This document shows, in pieces, positions 15,670-23,733 of a DNA stretch of 36,902 nucleotides. The translations under genes were made by a program, and so were the position numbers. The notes beneath the pieces are model-generated. The model saw only the letters and a list, made by a program, of their open reading frames with translations, was not told where the DNA came from and ran no database searches. Origin of the DNA: Kiritimatiellia bacterium (GTDB taxonomy: Bacteria > Verrucomicrobiota > Kiritimatiellia > UBA8416 > JABMPJ01); assembly GCA_016783675.1 (NCBI GenBank), contig JADHWE010000018.1, positions 1 to 36,902 on the forward strand, given 5' to 3'. The stretch's first letter is position 1; every line of letters begins with the position of its first letter.

Positions 15670-17349
15670 GTGAAACTGTTCACCAAAGAGTCCTGGAGCT
15701 ACGCGGTCCTGATGATCGTGCTGTTCGCGATCGCGGCGATCGCGGTCGGGCAGACGATCTCGTTTCTTCACACGCGCGTGTCCGAGCAGGACATTGGCGT
15801 CGTCACAGCCATGCTGTGGTCGATTACGATGGGCTTCATGCTCATCGCCGGAGCGTTCGGCCTCTGGTCGATCCAGTTTGCGGCGGGGGCGGAGAGTCGC
15901 CGCCGCATTTCGGCAATCGTCAGCACGATGGACTATCTGCAGGATGGGTTGCTCGCCGCCGACTCGCATGATCGCGTCATCGGCTGCAATCCCGCCGGGC
16001 AAGAGATGCTTCACGGCACCCCTTATCGTAAGCGGCCACTGGTTGACCTGTTCCCCTCCCTTCAGCCCGCTGACGTGGAACTGCTCCTGCACGACACCAT
16101 CCCTCAAGAGGTCGAACGCTCGCATATCGACGCCGGACTTACCCACACCCTCCGCTTCCGTTCGCAGCCCACGCGCGGCGTGACGCTGATCCTGATCAGT
16201 GATGTCACCGCCGCACGCGCCCGACGCCAGAACCGCCAGCAGGCCGCCAAGCTGCAACTCGTTGGTGAATTGGCGAGAGCCGTGGCCAACGACTTCAACA
16301 ACCTGCTGTGCGGCATTGCCGGCCACGCCGCCCTGTTGCCGCGACTCCCCCCCGGTGCGCCGGAGCTGACGGAGTCGATTGAGAGCATCACCGACAGTGC
16401 CGAACGTGGCATCGCCTTGGCGGGGCACCTTATGGAGCTTTCACGTCCTTCGAGCAGTGCCGTACCAGCCCGCATGGTCGGCGATCATGTGACCTCCGCT
16501 GCCGGGGCTCTGCGCGATTCACTGCCTGCGGGATGGAGCGTCGAGACCGAGATGCATGATGTCCCGGCTACGGCCCTGACAGGCATGCAGATTGAACAGC
16601 TGGTGCTCAACCTGGGCCAGGTCGTGGCCGAAGGCACAGGCAAGGCCGATGTCATCTCGATCATCCTGGGACCACCGGGAGGCCACCCTCTCCTGAATAT
16701 TGCCGAACGCTTCTGCGGGGGAATCGTGATTGTCCGATCCGGTAGCGGAGGCACGGAACTGAAAAGTGAAACTCCTGTCAGCTCCGAGGAAACAGGCCTT
16801 ATCCTTTCCGTCATACGCTCAATCCTGGATGGTGCCGGAGGCGAACTGCATCAATTGACGGCCTCTGACGGACGCCCGATGTTCCGCGTTGCACTGCCCG
16901 TTGCCACGGCACTTGATACCGCCGAGGAGCAGGTGGAGTTGCCCTTCGACATCGACCGCTACGTGGCGCACTGGAACGTCCTGGTAGCGGGACGCAAGCA
17001 TCGCCACCTCAACCTGGTTCAGCGCCTGCAAAAGCTGGAGGTACAGGTCACGCTGGTGGACACCATCGCCGATATCCTCGCCGCAACGGGCAAAGAGGAA
17101 CGCCTGGATGCTGTCGTGATCGACTGGCCCCTTCTGGGCACACACGAGGAAGGCACGCTCAAGGCCCTGGTTAAACTCTCCCCGGCATCCGGCATCGTTG
17201 TTCTGCGTGACACCAAGCCACGCATGGGCCGACACGAGCTGCCGGGAGTGGTGTGCATTCAGGAACACGCCAACGCCGACCGCATTCTTATGGCCATGGT
17301 GGAAGCCAGGAGCTTGGCCGCGGCCCGCAGCCGCGAGGCAAAGGCCTGA
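15670..17349 (+). CDS. Degenerate hybrid histidine kinase (pseudokinase) of the pilus operon
   Basis: A 559-residue protein with two membrane helices (about 10-30 and 46-70), a PAS-like domain (about 80-180), a DHp-like helix pair, an ATPase-like region and a C-terminal receiver-like domain. The H-box of this kinase class normally reads A-H-D-F-N-N; here it is A-N-D-F-N-N, with Asn207 replacing the phospho-acceptor His (codon AAC at 16288-16290). The N-box (LNLGQVVAEG) lacks its usual Asn-Ala-Arg, and the glycine-rich box is eroded. The receiver-like domain lacks the acidic pair after strand 1 (NVLVAGRK) but keeps an Asp in VVIDWP. It probably senses or scaffolds rather than phosphorylates. 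It starts at GTG, 7 bp after the secretin stop. Confidence 0.75.
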   Translation: MKLFTKESWSYAVLMIVLFAIAAIAVGQTISFLHTRVSEQDIGVVTAMLWSITMGFMLIAGAFGLWSIQFAAGAESRRRISAIVSTMDYLQDGLLAADSHDRVIGCNPAGQEMLHGTPYRKRPLVDLFPSLQPADVELLLHDTIPQEVERSHIDAGLTHTLRFRSQPTRGVTLILISDVTAARARRQNRQQAAKLQLVGELARAVANDFNNLLCGIAGHAALLPRLPPGAPELTESIESITDSAERGIALAGHLMELSRPSSSAVPARMVGDHVTSAAGALRDSLPAGWSVETEMHDVPATALTGMQIEQLVLNLGQVVAEGTGKADVISIILGPPGGHPLLNIAERFCGGIVIVRSGSGGTELKSETPVSSEETGLILSVIRSILDGAGGELHQLTASDGRPMFRVALPVATALDTAEEQVELPFDIDRYVAHWNVLVAGRKHRHLNLVQRLQKLEVQVTLVDTIADILAATGKEERLDAVVIDWPLLGTHEEGTLKALVKLSPASGIVVLRDTKPRMGRHELPGVVCIQEHANADRILMAMVEARSLAAARSREAKA

Positions 17350-17351
17350 GA

Positions 17352-18203
17352 TCAACTCGCCGACGGTTGCAGCACAACGTTGTCGATCAGCCGCGTATTC
17401 CCGACAAGAGCCGCCACGGCCAGCACTACCTGCCGTCCAACCCGGGCGACAGGTTCCAGCGTATCGGCATCCACGCACGCCACGTACTGCACCTCAAGTC
17501 CGGCGGCCGTGATGGCGGCTTCTGCAGCACGCTGCAACACCTCGGCGTTCTCGCTGCCACCTGCCACCTCGGTCTCGGCGGCTTTGAGGGCGCGCGATAT
17601 GGAGAGCGCCTGTTCCCGCTCGGCTTCCGACAGGTACCGGTTACGCGAGCTCATTGCCAGTCCGTCGGGCTCCCGCACAATCGGCGCCAACACAATGCGA
17701 ACAGGGAAATTGAGATCACGCACCATGCGCTGAATCGCACGGGCCTGCTGGAAGTCCTTCCGACCGAACACGGCCGCCGTCGGCAGCATGATGTTGAACA
17801 GCTTGGCAACAACCGTCACGACTCCGTCAAAATGGCCGGGGCGGTACGCGCCACACAGGCCGGAAGAAAGGGAAGTCTCTGAAATCTGTGTGCTGTGGTC
17901 GGCCGCGTATACCTCTCCGTCGTTCGGGCAGAACACGGTGGCAACCCCTTCCTTGCGGCAAAGCTCAAGATCCCGTTCCAGTGTGCGGGGGTAACGGCTC
18001 AAGTCCTCGCCCGGACCAAACTGGGTGGGATTAACGAAGATGGTGACGTCCACTTCGTCGCCGTGCTCGTGTGCCAGGCGTATAAGCGAAAGATGCCCCT
18101 CATGCAGTGCGCCCATCGTCGGCACCAGGGCCGTGTTCACCCCCTTGCTGCGGCGCTCGATGGCCAAGGCTTGCATCGCGGCGGTATCCCGGATTACACG
18201 CAT
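17352..18203 (-). CDS. panC: Pantothenate synthetase
   Basis: Condenses pantoate and beta-alanine with ATP to pantothenate, for coenzyme A synthesis; cytoplasmic. The protein is 283 residues, the family norm. It shows the PTMGALHEGHLSLI nucleotide-binding motif, FVNPTQFGPGEDLSRYPR, FGRKDFQQ and the KMSKS-equivalent MSSRNRYL. It is the last gene of the long minus-strand array and converges with the pilus operon, the two stop codons lying 2 bp apart. No panB or panD is nearby. Confidence 0.97.
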   Translation of the reverse strand: MRVIRDTAAMQALAIERRSKGVNTALVPTMGALHEGHLSLIRLAHEHGDEVDVTIFVNPTQFGPGEDLSRYPRTLERDLELCRKEGVATVFCPNDGEVYAADHSTQISETSLSSGLCGAYRPGHFDGVVTVVAKLFNIMLPTAAVFGRKDFQQARAIQRMVRDLNFPVRIVLAPIVREPDGLAMSSRNRYLSEAEREQALSISRALKAAETEVAGGSENAEVLQRAAEAAITAAGLEVQYVACVDADTLEPVARVGRQVVLAVAALVGNTRLIDNVVLQPSAS

Positions 18204-18223
18204 TGGACTATTCCCCAGACCTT

Positions 18224-18316
18224 GGGGTCTCAGCCCTTAAGATATAAATCAACCACTCAGAACAGGCGCTATGACACACCCCATTCTCGTTAACCTATAT
18301 CTTAAGGGTTGACCCC
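18224..18316. repeat. Long-loop inverted repeat between response regulator and panC
   Basis: 18224-18246 (GGGGTC..., ending CCTTAAGATATA) is inverted at 18296-18316 (TATATCTTAAGGG...GACCCC). The CCCTTAAGATATA core matches perfectly, with a 2-base insertion in the outer part. The loop is about 49 bases. The right arm contains the stop codon of the response regulator. It could be a processing or termination structure for the upstream operon, or the footprint of a mobile sequence; it has no T tract. Confidence 0.6.
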
Positions 18317-18721
18317 GGATAGATTAAGTCCCGCTCGAACCGCATCTACGAGCACTTCGTTGGCGACCGGCTTGGAAAGCATACAGTGGGTGCTATCCTT
18401 GGCCACGCGATCGCGCAGCTCGGTGGGAGGAGCAAAACCTGAACAGAAGACGACGCGCGGCATCTCCCAGTCCTTCTCCTGGCAGCGCTGCTCAAGGGTC
18501 ATGAAGGCCGACTGCCCATCCATGACCGGCATGTGCAGGTCCATCAGCAGCACACCGTGGTGCTTGACGGCAAAGGCTTCGAGCGCTTCGGCCCCGTTGC
18601 CGGCTATCTCAACGTCAGCATCCGGCAACTCCCACGCGAGGACCATGCTGAAGAGCTTCTGAATCACCTCTTCGTCATCCACTACCAGGATGCGTCGTTT
18701 GTCACAAGGTACTGCCGCCAT
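18302..18721 (-). CDS. Single-domain response regulator
   Basis: A 139-residue CheY-like receiver with no output domain. The acidic pocket is Asp15/Asp16 and the phospho-acceptor is Asp61 in LLMDLHMPVMDG. Ser94 occupies the Thr/Ser switch position and Lys117 lies in LSKPVA. All catalytic residues are present. It starts 3 bp after the mscS stop, so it is co-transcribed with mscS. Partner kinase and output are unknown; the pseudokinase at 15670 is on the other strand and is not an obvious phosphodonor. Confidence 0.92.
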   Translation of the reverse strand: MAAVPCDKRRILVVDDEEVIQKLFSMVLAWELPDADVEIAGNGAEALEAFAVKHHGVLLMDLHMPVMDGQSAFMTLEQRCQEKDWEMPRVVFCSGFAPPTELRDRVAKDSTHCMLSKPVANEVLVDAVRAGLNLSGVNP

Positions 18722-18724
18722 ATA

Positions 18725-19831
18725 TCAGCCCGTCTCTGTCCCGGGATCTTGCTCTGCATCGTTCCAGGACGTTGATGATGCAAGATAGATGGACTGCGAG
18801 GGGAATGCAAACTCAATTCCTTCCGCGTTGAACCGCTCAAGGATCTCCATATTCACGCGCTCGGTGAACGCCATGAAATCCCAGTACTCCGGAGGGTGAT
18901 ACCAGTAGATCATCGACAGGTTGAGCGACCAATCGTTGAAACCGCTGAAGTAGACCCGCGGGGGGAAGTCGGGGTGCATGCCCTCATGGTCGTGCAGGAT
19001 CTCCCTGACGATCTCGAGTGCGCGCGTCACCTTTGCCGGGGGCGTATCATACGTGATCGTAATGTTGGCCACGCGCCGGATGTACGGACGGCGTCCGATG
19101 TTCTGAACCGTTCGGTTCACCATCTCTGAGTTTGGGACCGTAACCAGGTGTCCGTCGAGCGTACGGATGCGGGTGGAACGAAAACCGACGCTTTCAACCG
19201 GTCCGTCGTGTCCATCAATAACAATCCGATCCCCAATCTCAAACGGGCGGTCGCCCAGGATGACAATCGATCCGAAGAAGTTCTTTATCGTGTCCTGCCC
19301 GGCCAGCGCAATCGCCAGCCCGCCCACACCGAGTCCGGCCAGGATGGTCGTGATACTCTTGCCGCTGACCTCCTGGACAACATTCATCACCACCAACACC
19401 ATCACGGTGATGCGTATGCTCTTCCCCACCAGCGGAGCCAGCACATCATCCAACCGGCTCTCCGTTCGCTCGGACATCTGCCGGAGGTAATGGTCGACGA
19501 TGTCAACCAGGCTGTAGATTGCGTACCCGATCGCGGTCGCCGTAACCACGCTGCCACACGTGCGGGCGATGCTCTCGAGCGCCTCCCCCAACAGCAAAGC
19601 GGACACACCCAGGCGTATGCCGATCGCGAACCCCAGCAGCACGAAGGGACGTGCAATGGCTCTTAGCATCACCGGTTGCCACCGCCGGTTAGCCGCTGTA
19701 GGGCGTTTGGCTATGCGGTCCACGAAAAACCGCGCCAGCCGCCCCACTGCCAATGATAGCAGCACGATGATGAAGAACAGCACCAGGCGCCAGACTTCGT
19801 TACCGACCACAGAGTAGTTCAGCCATTCCAT
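18725..19831 (-). CDS. MscS-family mechanosensitive channel
   Basis: A 368-residue inner-membrane protein with about four or five membrane helices. The pore-lining segment GLGVGGLAIALAGQDTIKNFFGS carries the MscS glycine/alanine packing, followed by the beta domain (DRPFEIGDRIVI ... STRIRTLDGHLVTVPNSEMVN). A C-terminal alpha/beta domain follows. It is larger than E. coli MscS (286 aa), with extra N-terminal helices, closer to the YbdG/YnaI type. It is expected to open on membrane tension during osmotic downshock. Confidence 0.93.
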   Translation of the reverse strand: MEWLNYSVVGNEVWRLVLFFIIVLLSLAVGRLARFFVDRIAKRPTAANRRWQPVMLRAIARPFVLLGFAIGIRLGVSALLLGEALESIARTCGSVVTATAIGYAIYSLVDIVDHYLRQMSERTESRLDDVLAPLVGKSIRITVMVLVVMNVVQEVSGKSITTILAGLGVGGLAIALAGQDTIKNFFGSIVILGDRPFEIGDRIVIDGHDGPVESVGFRSTRIRTLDGHLVTVPNSEMVNRTVQNIGRRPYIRRVANITITYDTPPAKVTRALEIVREILHDHEGMHPDFPPRVYFSGFNDWSLNLSMIYWYHPPEYWDFMAFTERVNMEILERFNAEGIEFAFPSQSIYLASSTSWNDAEQDPGTETG

Positions 19832-19875
19832 ACCGATGCTCCAAGGTTGACGTTGCAGGGCCTGTCACAGCCTGT

Positions 19876-20838
19876 TTATGGCCGTTCAGGATAGAGACGA
19901 ATGCGATCGGGCCGCACACCAGGATAGCGTACACGGTGCACCCAGTACTGTCGGCCATCAATCGATGCCCGGCGTCCAAGGATGGACTCCAACTGCTTCC
20001 GGTTCCCGAGCAGGTAGCAGCGGGTGATGATCCGCCCCTCGGCGTCGTGCCCCACGAGACGATAGGAGCTGAGTTTTCCCCACGCCGAGCGCGCCGTGCG
20101 GATCTCCCCTTCCAGCTTAACGAACTCGCCCTGTCTCCGGTCTTCCGCCAAACGTCTTCCCTGCAACGCTACAGGCAAGGGTGAAGCCGACGCTTCGTCA
20201 GCCGGGTCGTCCACGTGGTCATCCGGCCGCGGCTTGGGCGGACTCGGTCGCGACGCCACGGGAGCCGGTTTCGGTTGTGAGGGCGCTGACACAGCAGGCT
20301 TGTCCTGCGGCTGTGGCTTGACCGCCGGCTTTGGAGCCGGGGCCGGGGCAGCAGGCTTCGCGGGAGCGGGCTTCGCGGGAGCCGGGTCCGGCTTCTTCGC
20401 GGGCGCATCGGGGGATTCGAGAAACTCGTTACTGATCCAGACAGACGCTTCCGGGGGAGGTGCGATACGCACCCAGTCGCCAACGGTCTCTTCAACCGAA
20501 ACCTTGTAGCCCTGGTCCAGTTTGCCGGCTGGACGATAGCTGATTCCGGGACCAGACCGGATCTGGACGCGGGATGCAATGACGGCGGCGTCTTCGATCA
20601 GCTCGGCATAGACCCAGAGCCTGGCATCGGCAGGAGGGGCAACTTCAGCCCACTCCTCGGTCGTGCGACGGACGGTAACCAAGTCGCCCTTGTCTGCCTG
20701 GCAGACAATCTCGAAGCGCGTGCCGGGGCCGCAGCGGACGTTTACACCATCCGCCGTTACCCTCATCTTCCCGCCGGCCATTGCAGCCGACAGCAGTCCC
20801 AGGCTCAGTAAACCAGGGAGAAACGTACGGCGAATCAT
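19876..20838 (-). CDS. Exported protein with two bacterial SH3 domains
   Basis: A 320-residue protein with a cleavable signal peptide (FLPGLLSLGLLSAAMAGG). Two SH3b domains follow, at about 24-81 (VRCGPGTRFEIV) and 82-140 (IRSGPGISYRPAG). A Pro/Ala/Lys-rich linker (about 141-225) and a C-terminal globular domain (about 226-320) complete it. SH3b domains often bind cell-wall peptides, and the Pro-rich linker suits spanning the periplasm. The start ATG 20838 overlaps the stop of the small basic protein gene (ATGA). No enzymatic motif is seen. Confidence 0.8.
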   Translation of the reverse strand: MIRRTFLPGLLSLGLLSAAMAGGKMRVTADGVNVRCGPGTRFEIVCQADKGDLVTVRRTTEEWAEVAPPADARLWVYAELIEDAAVIASRVQIRSGPGISYRPAGKLDQGYKVSVEETVGDWVRIAPPPEASVWISNEFLESPDAPAKKPDPAPAKPAPAKPAAPAPAPKPAVKPQPQDKPAVSAPSQPKPAPVASRPSPPKPRPDDHVDDPADEASASPLPVALQGRRLAEDRRQGEFVKLEGEIRTARSAWGKLSSYRLVGHDAEGRIITRCYLLGNRKQLESILGRRASIDGRQYWVHRVRYPGVRPDRIRLYPERP

Positions 20839-20990
20839 TGCTCCGACTTGGTCTTGGGCAGGCCGGTGGCCCGGTCGCCATCTTGCCACTTGCCCCGCTC
20901 CTTGAGCAGGTCGATACGCTCAAAACGCTTGAGCACGTTGCGACGCGCCCTGATCTTGCTTGCCGATTTTAAACTGGGGTGCTGAGACAT
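20835..20990 (-). CDS. Small basic protein (PVC-type, 51 aa)
   Basis: Short, very basic ORF reading MSQHPSLKSASKIRARRNVLK, then FERIDLLKERGKW and GDRATGLPKTK. I recognise this as the small basic protein family conserved in Verrucomicrobia and Chlamydiae (I recall it as TIGR04137). The KR-rich composition suggests RNA or ribosome binding; the function is unproven. Ribosome-site bases GGAG and AGGAA precede ATG 20988-20990, and a promoter candidate lies 40 bp upstream. Its stop overlaps the start of the SH3 gene (ATGA). Confidence 0.85.
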   Translation of the reverse strand: MSQHPSLKSASKIRARRNVLKRFERIDLLKERGKWQDGDRATGLPKTKSEQ

Positions 20991-21030
20991 TTCCTGAACT
21001 CCCTCTATTTCACATCCATAAAAGCGCCCG

Positions 21031-21060
21031 ATAGGATGCCATGTCGGCGCGAGAAGTCAA
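21031..21060 (-). promoter_or_regulatory. Candidate sigma-70 promoter for the small basic protein operon
   Basis: On the minus strand, TTGACT (21055-21060) and TCCTAT (21031-21036) are separated by 18 bp. They lie 40 bp before the small basic protein start and after the yraN stop, in the only sizeable gap of this part of the array. The -35 is strong and the -10 weak. Confidence 0.5.
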
Positions 21061-21073
21061 GCCTTGCTTCGGG

Positions 21074-21460
21074 CTAGATCATGTATCGTCGGTCCAGCGG
21101 ATAGGCTTCCTCGACGTGACGTATCCTGGTGCCAGGGCTATCAGGGGTTCCGATGACCTCCACGACGTCGAATCGAAACAGCACATCGGGGTTCTTCAAC
21201 TTGCTGATGTAGCGCATGGCCGCGCGACTGGTCACCTGCCGCTTGCGCCGGTCCACGGCCGCGATGGGCCGCCCGTAGCGCTCACTCGCCCGCGTTTTCA
21301 CCTCAACGAAAACGAGGACATCGCCGGTACGTGCGACCAGGTCGATCTCGTCTCGACCCGCGACGCGTACGCGCCGACCGAGAACACGGTACCCCTTCTT
21401 TCGCAAGTGCTTCTCGGCCTCGCGCTCACCCCAGCGGCCGGTATCGTCGTTTCTGCGCAT
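21074..21460 (-). CDS. yraN: YraN/UPF0102 family nuclease-like protein
   Basis: A 128-residue protein with the restriction-endonuclease-like core of the YraN family: G-x2-GE-x-EA-x2-L-x3-GY near the N-terminus, GRDEIDLVAR (Asp/Glu metal site), and FVEVKTRAS (E-x-K). Family members are often next to rnhB, as here. The in-frame extension to 21535 lies inside rnhB; ATG 21460, 1 bp after the rnhB stop, matches the family start. The biochemical role is poorly known. Confidence 0.93.
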   Translation of the reverse strand: MRRNDDTGRWGEREAEKHLRKKGYRVLGRRVRVAGRDEIDLVARTGDVLVFVEVKTRASERYGRPIAAVDRRKRQVTSRAAMRYISKLKNPDVLFRFDVVEVIGTPDSPGTRIRHVEEAYPLDRRYMI

Positions 21461-21461
21461 C

Positions 21462-22106
21462 TTACGGCCTCCGACAGATCGCCTCGGCCTCGCGAACCGG
21501 CCGGAAGCTTCGCCGGTGTATCGGCGATGGACCATGTTCGAAGAGCGCCTGCATGTGGGCGCGCGAGCCGTATCCCTTGTGTTTGGCCAGCCCGTACTCC
21601 GGGTAGAGGCGGTCCAGTTCCACCATCTGCCGGTCCCGCGTCACCTTAGCGACAACGCTGGCGGCGGCGATCAACAGGCTGACACCATCCCCCCTGACGA
21701 TTGCCGTTGAACTGCACGGCAACCCTTGCACAGGACGACCGTCCACCAACACGTGGTCGGGCATGACCGGGAGCGCTTCGACAGCGCGCGCCATCGCGAC
21801 ATGGGTGGCGCGCAGGATGTTGATTTCGTCAATCTCTTCGACGGACGCTTCTCCCACCCCGATCATAATGTCCGGATGGTCCTGCAGGATGGCGAAGAAC
21901 GCCTCGCGCCGGCGTTCGGTGAGCTTCTTGGAGTCGGTCAGGCCATCCAGGATGGCGTCACATTCGCCTTCGAGAAGTTTGCGCGAAGCGGCGACGGCCC
22001 CAGCAACAACAGGGCCGGCCAGGGGACCCCTGCCGGCCTCATCGACACCGGCAAGCAGCGTATAGCCCGCTTGCCAGTGTTGTCGCTCGAAGTCGAGCAT
22101 CATCAA
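21462..22106 (-). CDS. rnhB: Ribonuclease HII
   Basis: A 214-residue enzyme that cleaves RNA in RNA/DNA hybrids and initiates ribonucleotide excision. It has GVDEAGRGPLAGPVV with the first two catalytic acidic residues, LTDSKKL, and the ASVVAKVTRD motif of type II enzymes. Three ATGs occur in a row at 22106, 22103 and 22100; the first is given. It lies between rplS and yraN, the order found in many bacteria. Confidence 0.96.
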   Translation of the reverse strand: MMMLDFERQHWQAGYTLLAGVDEAGRGPLAGPVVAGAVAASRKLLEGECDAILDGLTDSKKLTERRREAFFAILQDHPDIMIGVGEASVEEIDEINILRATHVAMARAVEALPVMPDHVLVDGRPVQGLPCSSTAIVRGDGVSLLIAAASVVAKVTRDRQMVELDRLYPEYGLAKHKGYGSRAHMQALFEHGPSPIHRRSFRPVREAEAICRRP

Positions 22107-22110
22107 GGAC

Positions 22111-22467
22111 CTATCGAGCTGAGCGGATCTTTATACGCGCCTTGCGTCCGGTCAGATTACGCAGGAAATACAGCTTGGCACGCTTTACCTTGCCCTTGCG
22201 CTCGATCTCGATCTTCGCGAGGTGCGGCGAATGGACAGGAAAGACACGCTCTACACCCACACCGTGGGAAATACGACGCACGGTGAATGTCTCGTTGTTG
22301 CCCCCACCGTCACGTGCGATCACGGTTCCCGGAAACACCTGGATACGCTCTTTCTCGCCTTCGCGAATACGCACATGTACACGCACCGTATCCCCAACAC
22401 CGAAATCCGGCACGTCGCGGCCCTCGATCTGCTCCGCGTTAATCTTGTCAATCATTTGCGACACCAT
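22111..22467 (-). CDS. rplS: 50S ribosomal protein L19
   Basis: 118 residues, the normal length. It contains [26 protein letters not shown], the [17 protein letters not shown] signature and a basic C-terminus with [16 protein letters not shown]. It sits at the 30S-50S interface of the ribosome. It follows trmD by 2 bp. Confidence 0.98.
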   Translation of the reverse strand: MVSQMIDKINAEQIEGRDVPDFGVGDTVRVHVRIREGEKERIQVFPGTVIARDGGGNNETFTVRRISHGVGVERVFPVHSPHLAKIEIERKGKVKRAKLYFLRNLTGRKARIKIRSAR

Positions 22468-22469
22468 GG

Positions 22470-23186
22470 TCAGCCCCCTTCGTCGTCTTTGCTCTCTTCT
22501 GTCCGTTTCGTAATCAGATCCGGTCGGCGCGACCGCGTCCGCTCAGCAGCCTGCTCTCTCCGCCACCTGTCCACTTCAGCGTGGTTGCCCGACTTCAGTA
22601 TCCCGGGCACATCCATACCCCTGAAACTGGCCGGCCTGGTGTACTGCGGATACTCCAGCAGCCCTTCGCTAAACGATTCGTCCTCTGTTGCGCCTTCTCC
22701 CCCCAGTACCCCGGGCACCAGCCTGACAACTGCATCCACAACAACCGCGGCGGCAAGCGCCCCGTTCGTCAGCACATAGTCGCCAATCGAAATCTCATCC
22801 GTTACCAAGCTCTCACGAACGCGCTCGTCCACGCCCTCGTAGTGCCCGCACACAAAAATCAAGTGCCGTTCCCGGCTCAAACTCTCCGCGCGCCGTTGTC
22901 CGAACGGCTCGCCCTGCGGTGTCATTAACACCACGCGCGACTCCGGCCGTCGCACCGACTCCACCGCTTTGAACAGCGGCTCCGGCTTCATCACCATTCC
23001 CGGACCGCCGCCGTACGGCCGATCATCCGTGGTCCGGTGAACATCCTCCGTAAAATCCCGAAGATCGATGGTCCGAAAAACGGCCAGCCCGCTGGCCGCG
23101 GCCCTTCCCAGCATGCTCTCCTCGAGGAAACCCCGCAGCATTCCGGGAAAAATCGTTATAACGTCAATCTCAAGAGGATCGGACAT
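22470..23186 (-). CDS. trmD: tRNA (guanine-37-N1) methyltransferase
   Basis: Methylates G37 of tRNAs to prevent frameshifting. 238 residues. Trefoil-knot SPOUT signatures: [18 protein letters not shown] and [14 protein letters not shown], with [13 protein letters not shown] between. It lies in the conserved order rpsP-trmD-rplS, but rimM, normally between rpsP and trmD, is absent here (27-bp gap). The last about 20 residues are highly charged. Confidence 0.98.
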   Translation of the reverse strand: MSDPLEIDVITIFPGMLRGFLEESMLGRAAASGLAVFRTIDLRDFTEDVHRTTDDRPYGGGPGMVMKPEPLFKAVESVRRPESRVVLMTPQGEPFGQRRAESLSRERHLIFVCGHYEGVDERVRESLVTDEISIGDYVLTNGALAAAVVVDAVVRLVPGVLGGEGATEDESFSEGLLEYPQYTRPASFRGMDVPGILKSGNHAEVDRWRREQAAERTRSRRPDLITKRTEESKDDEGG

Positions 23187-23215
23187 GATCTCCCGATGCC
23201 TGCGTCCCGGTCGGC

Positions 23216-23629
23216 TTAGGCGTCGGCCTTAGCCTCTTCCTCGTCCGCTGCTTCGGGGGCTGCCTCGGCTTCCTCGGTCTCCTCCGCCTGCTCAGCCTGC
23301 TCAGGCGCTGCTTCTTCAACGACAGCTTCAGCGACTGGAGCTTCTACCGCGGCTTCTTCTGCCACGGGCGCTTCGACCACGGCCTCCCGCCCGGCCTTCT
23401 TCTGTTTCACCAGGCTCTTGACGGTATCGCTGACTTCTGCGCCCTGGCTCTTCCAGTATTCGATCCGGTCAAGCTTAAGGTCGCAGTTCGCATCGTCCAG
23501 CTTCGGATCGTACCAACCCAGAATCTCGAGAAAGCGTCCATCACGCGGGGAACGACTATCTGCTGCCACTACACGAAAAGCAGCCGCATTCCTGGCTCCG
23601 GTCCGCGTCAATCTGATTTTCACTGCCAT
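23216..23629 (-). CDS. rpsP: 30S ribosomal protein S16 with long acidic tail
   Basis: The first about 80 residues are canonical S16 ([33 protein letters not shown]). The remaining about 55 residues are an Ala/Glu/Val low-complexity acidic tail. Typical S16 is 80-90 residues, so this one at 137 is extended. The tail is probably disordered. A promoter candidate lies about 63 bp upstream. Confidence 0.97.
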   Translation of the reverse strand: MAVKIRLTRTGARNAAAFRVVAADSRSPRDGRFLEILGWYDPKLDDANCDLKLDRIEYWKSQGAEVSDTVKSLVKQKKAGREAVVEAPVAEEAAVEAPVAEAVVEEAAPEQAEQAEETEEAEAAPEAADEEEAKADA

Positions 23630-23692
23630 GAGAACTCCTGTCCGATCTACTTCTAACTACACTTCTGTCTTGGTTATATGCGAAAGCCGGGA

Positions 23693-23722
23693 ATAGTACC
23701 CATCTCTCTTCCCGTTTTGCAA
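23693..23722 (-). promoter_or_regulatory. Candidate sigma-70 promoter for rpsP-trmD-rplS
   Basis: Minus strand TTGCAA (23717-23722) and TACTAT (23693-23698), 18 bp apart, sit in the 104-bp gap between clpC and rpsP. They would give the ribosomal genes transcription independent of clpC. Confidence 0.5.
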
Positions 23723-23733
23723 GTCTTATTCCG

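Noticed and set aside
20096-20509. 137-residue Gly/Ala-rich plus-strand frame
   Set aside because: It is the complement of the Pro/Ala/Lys-rich linker of the SH3 protein.
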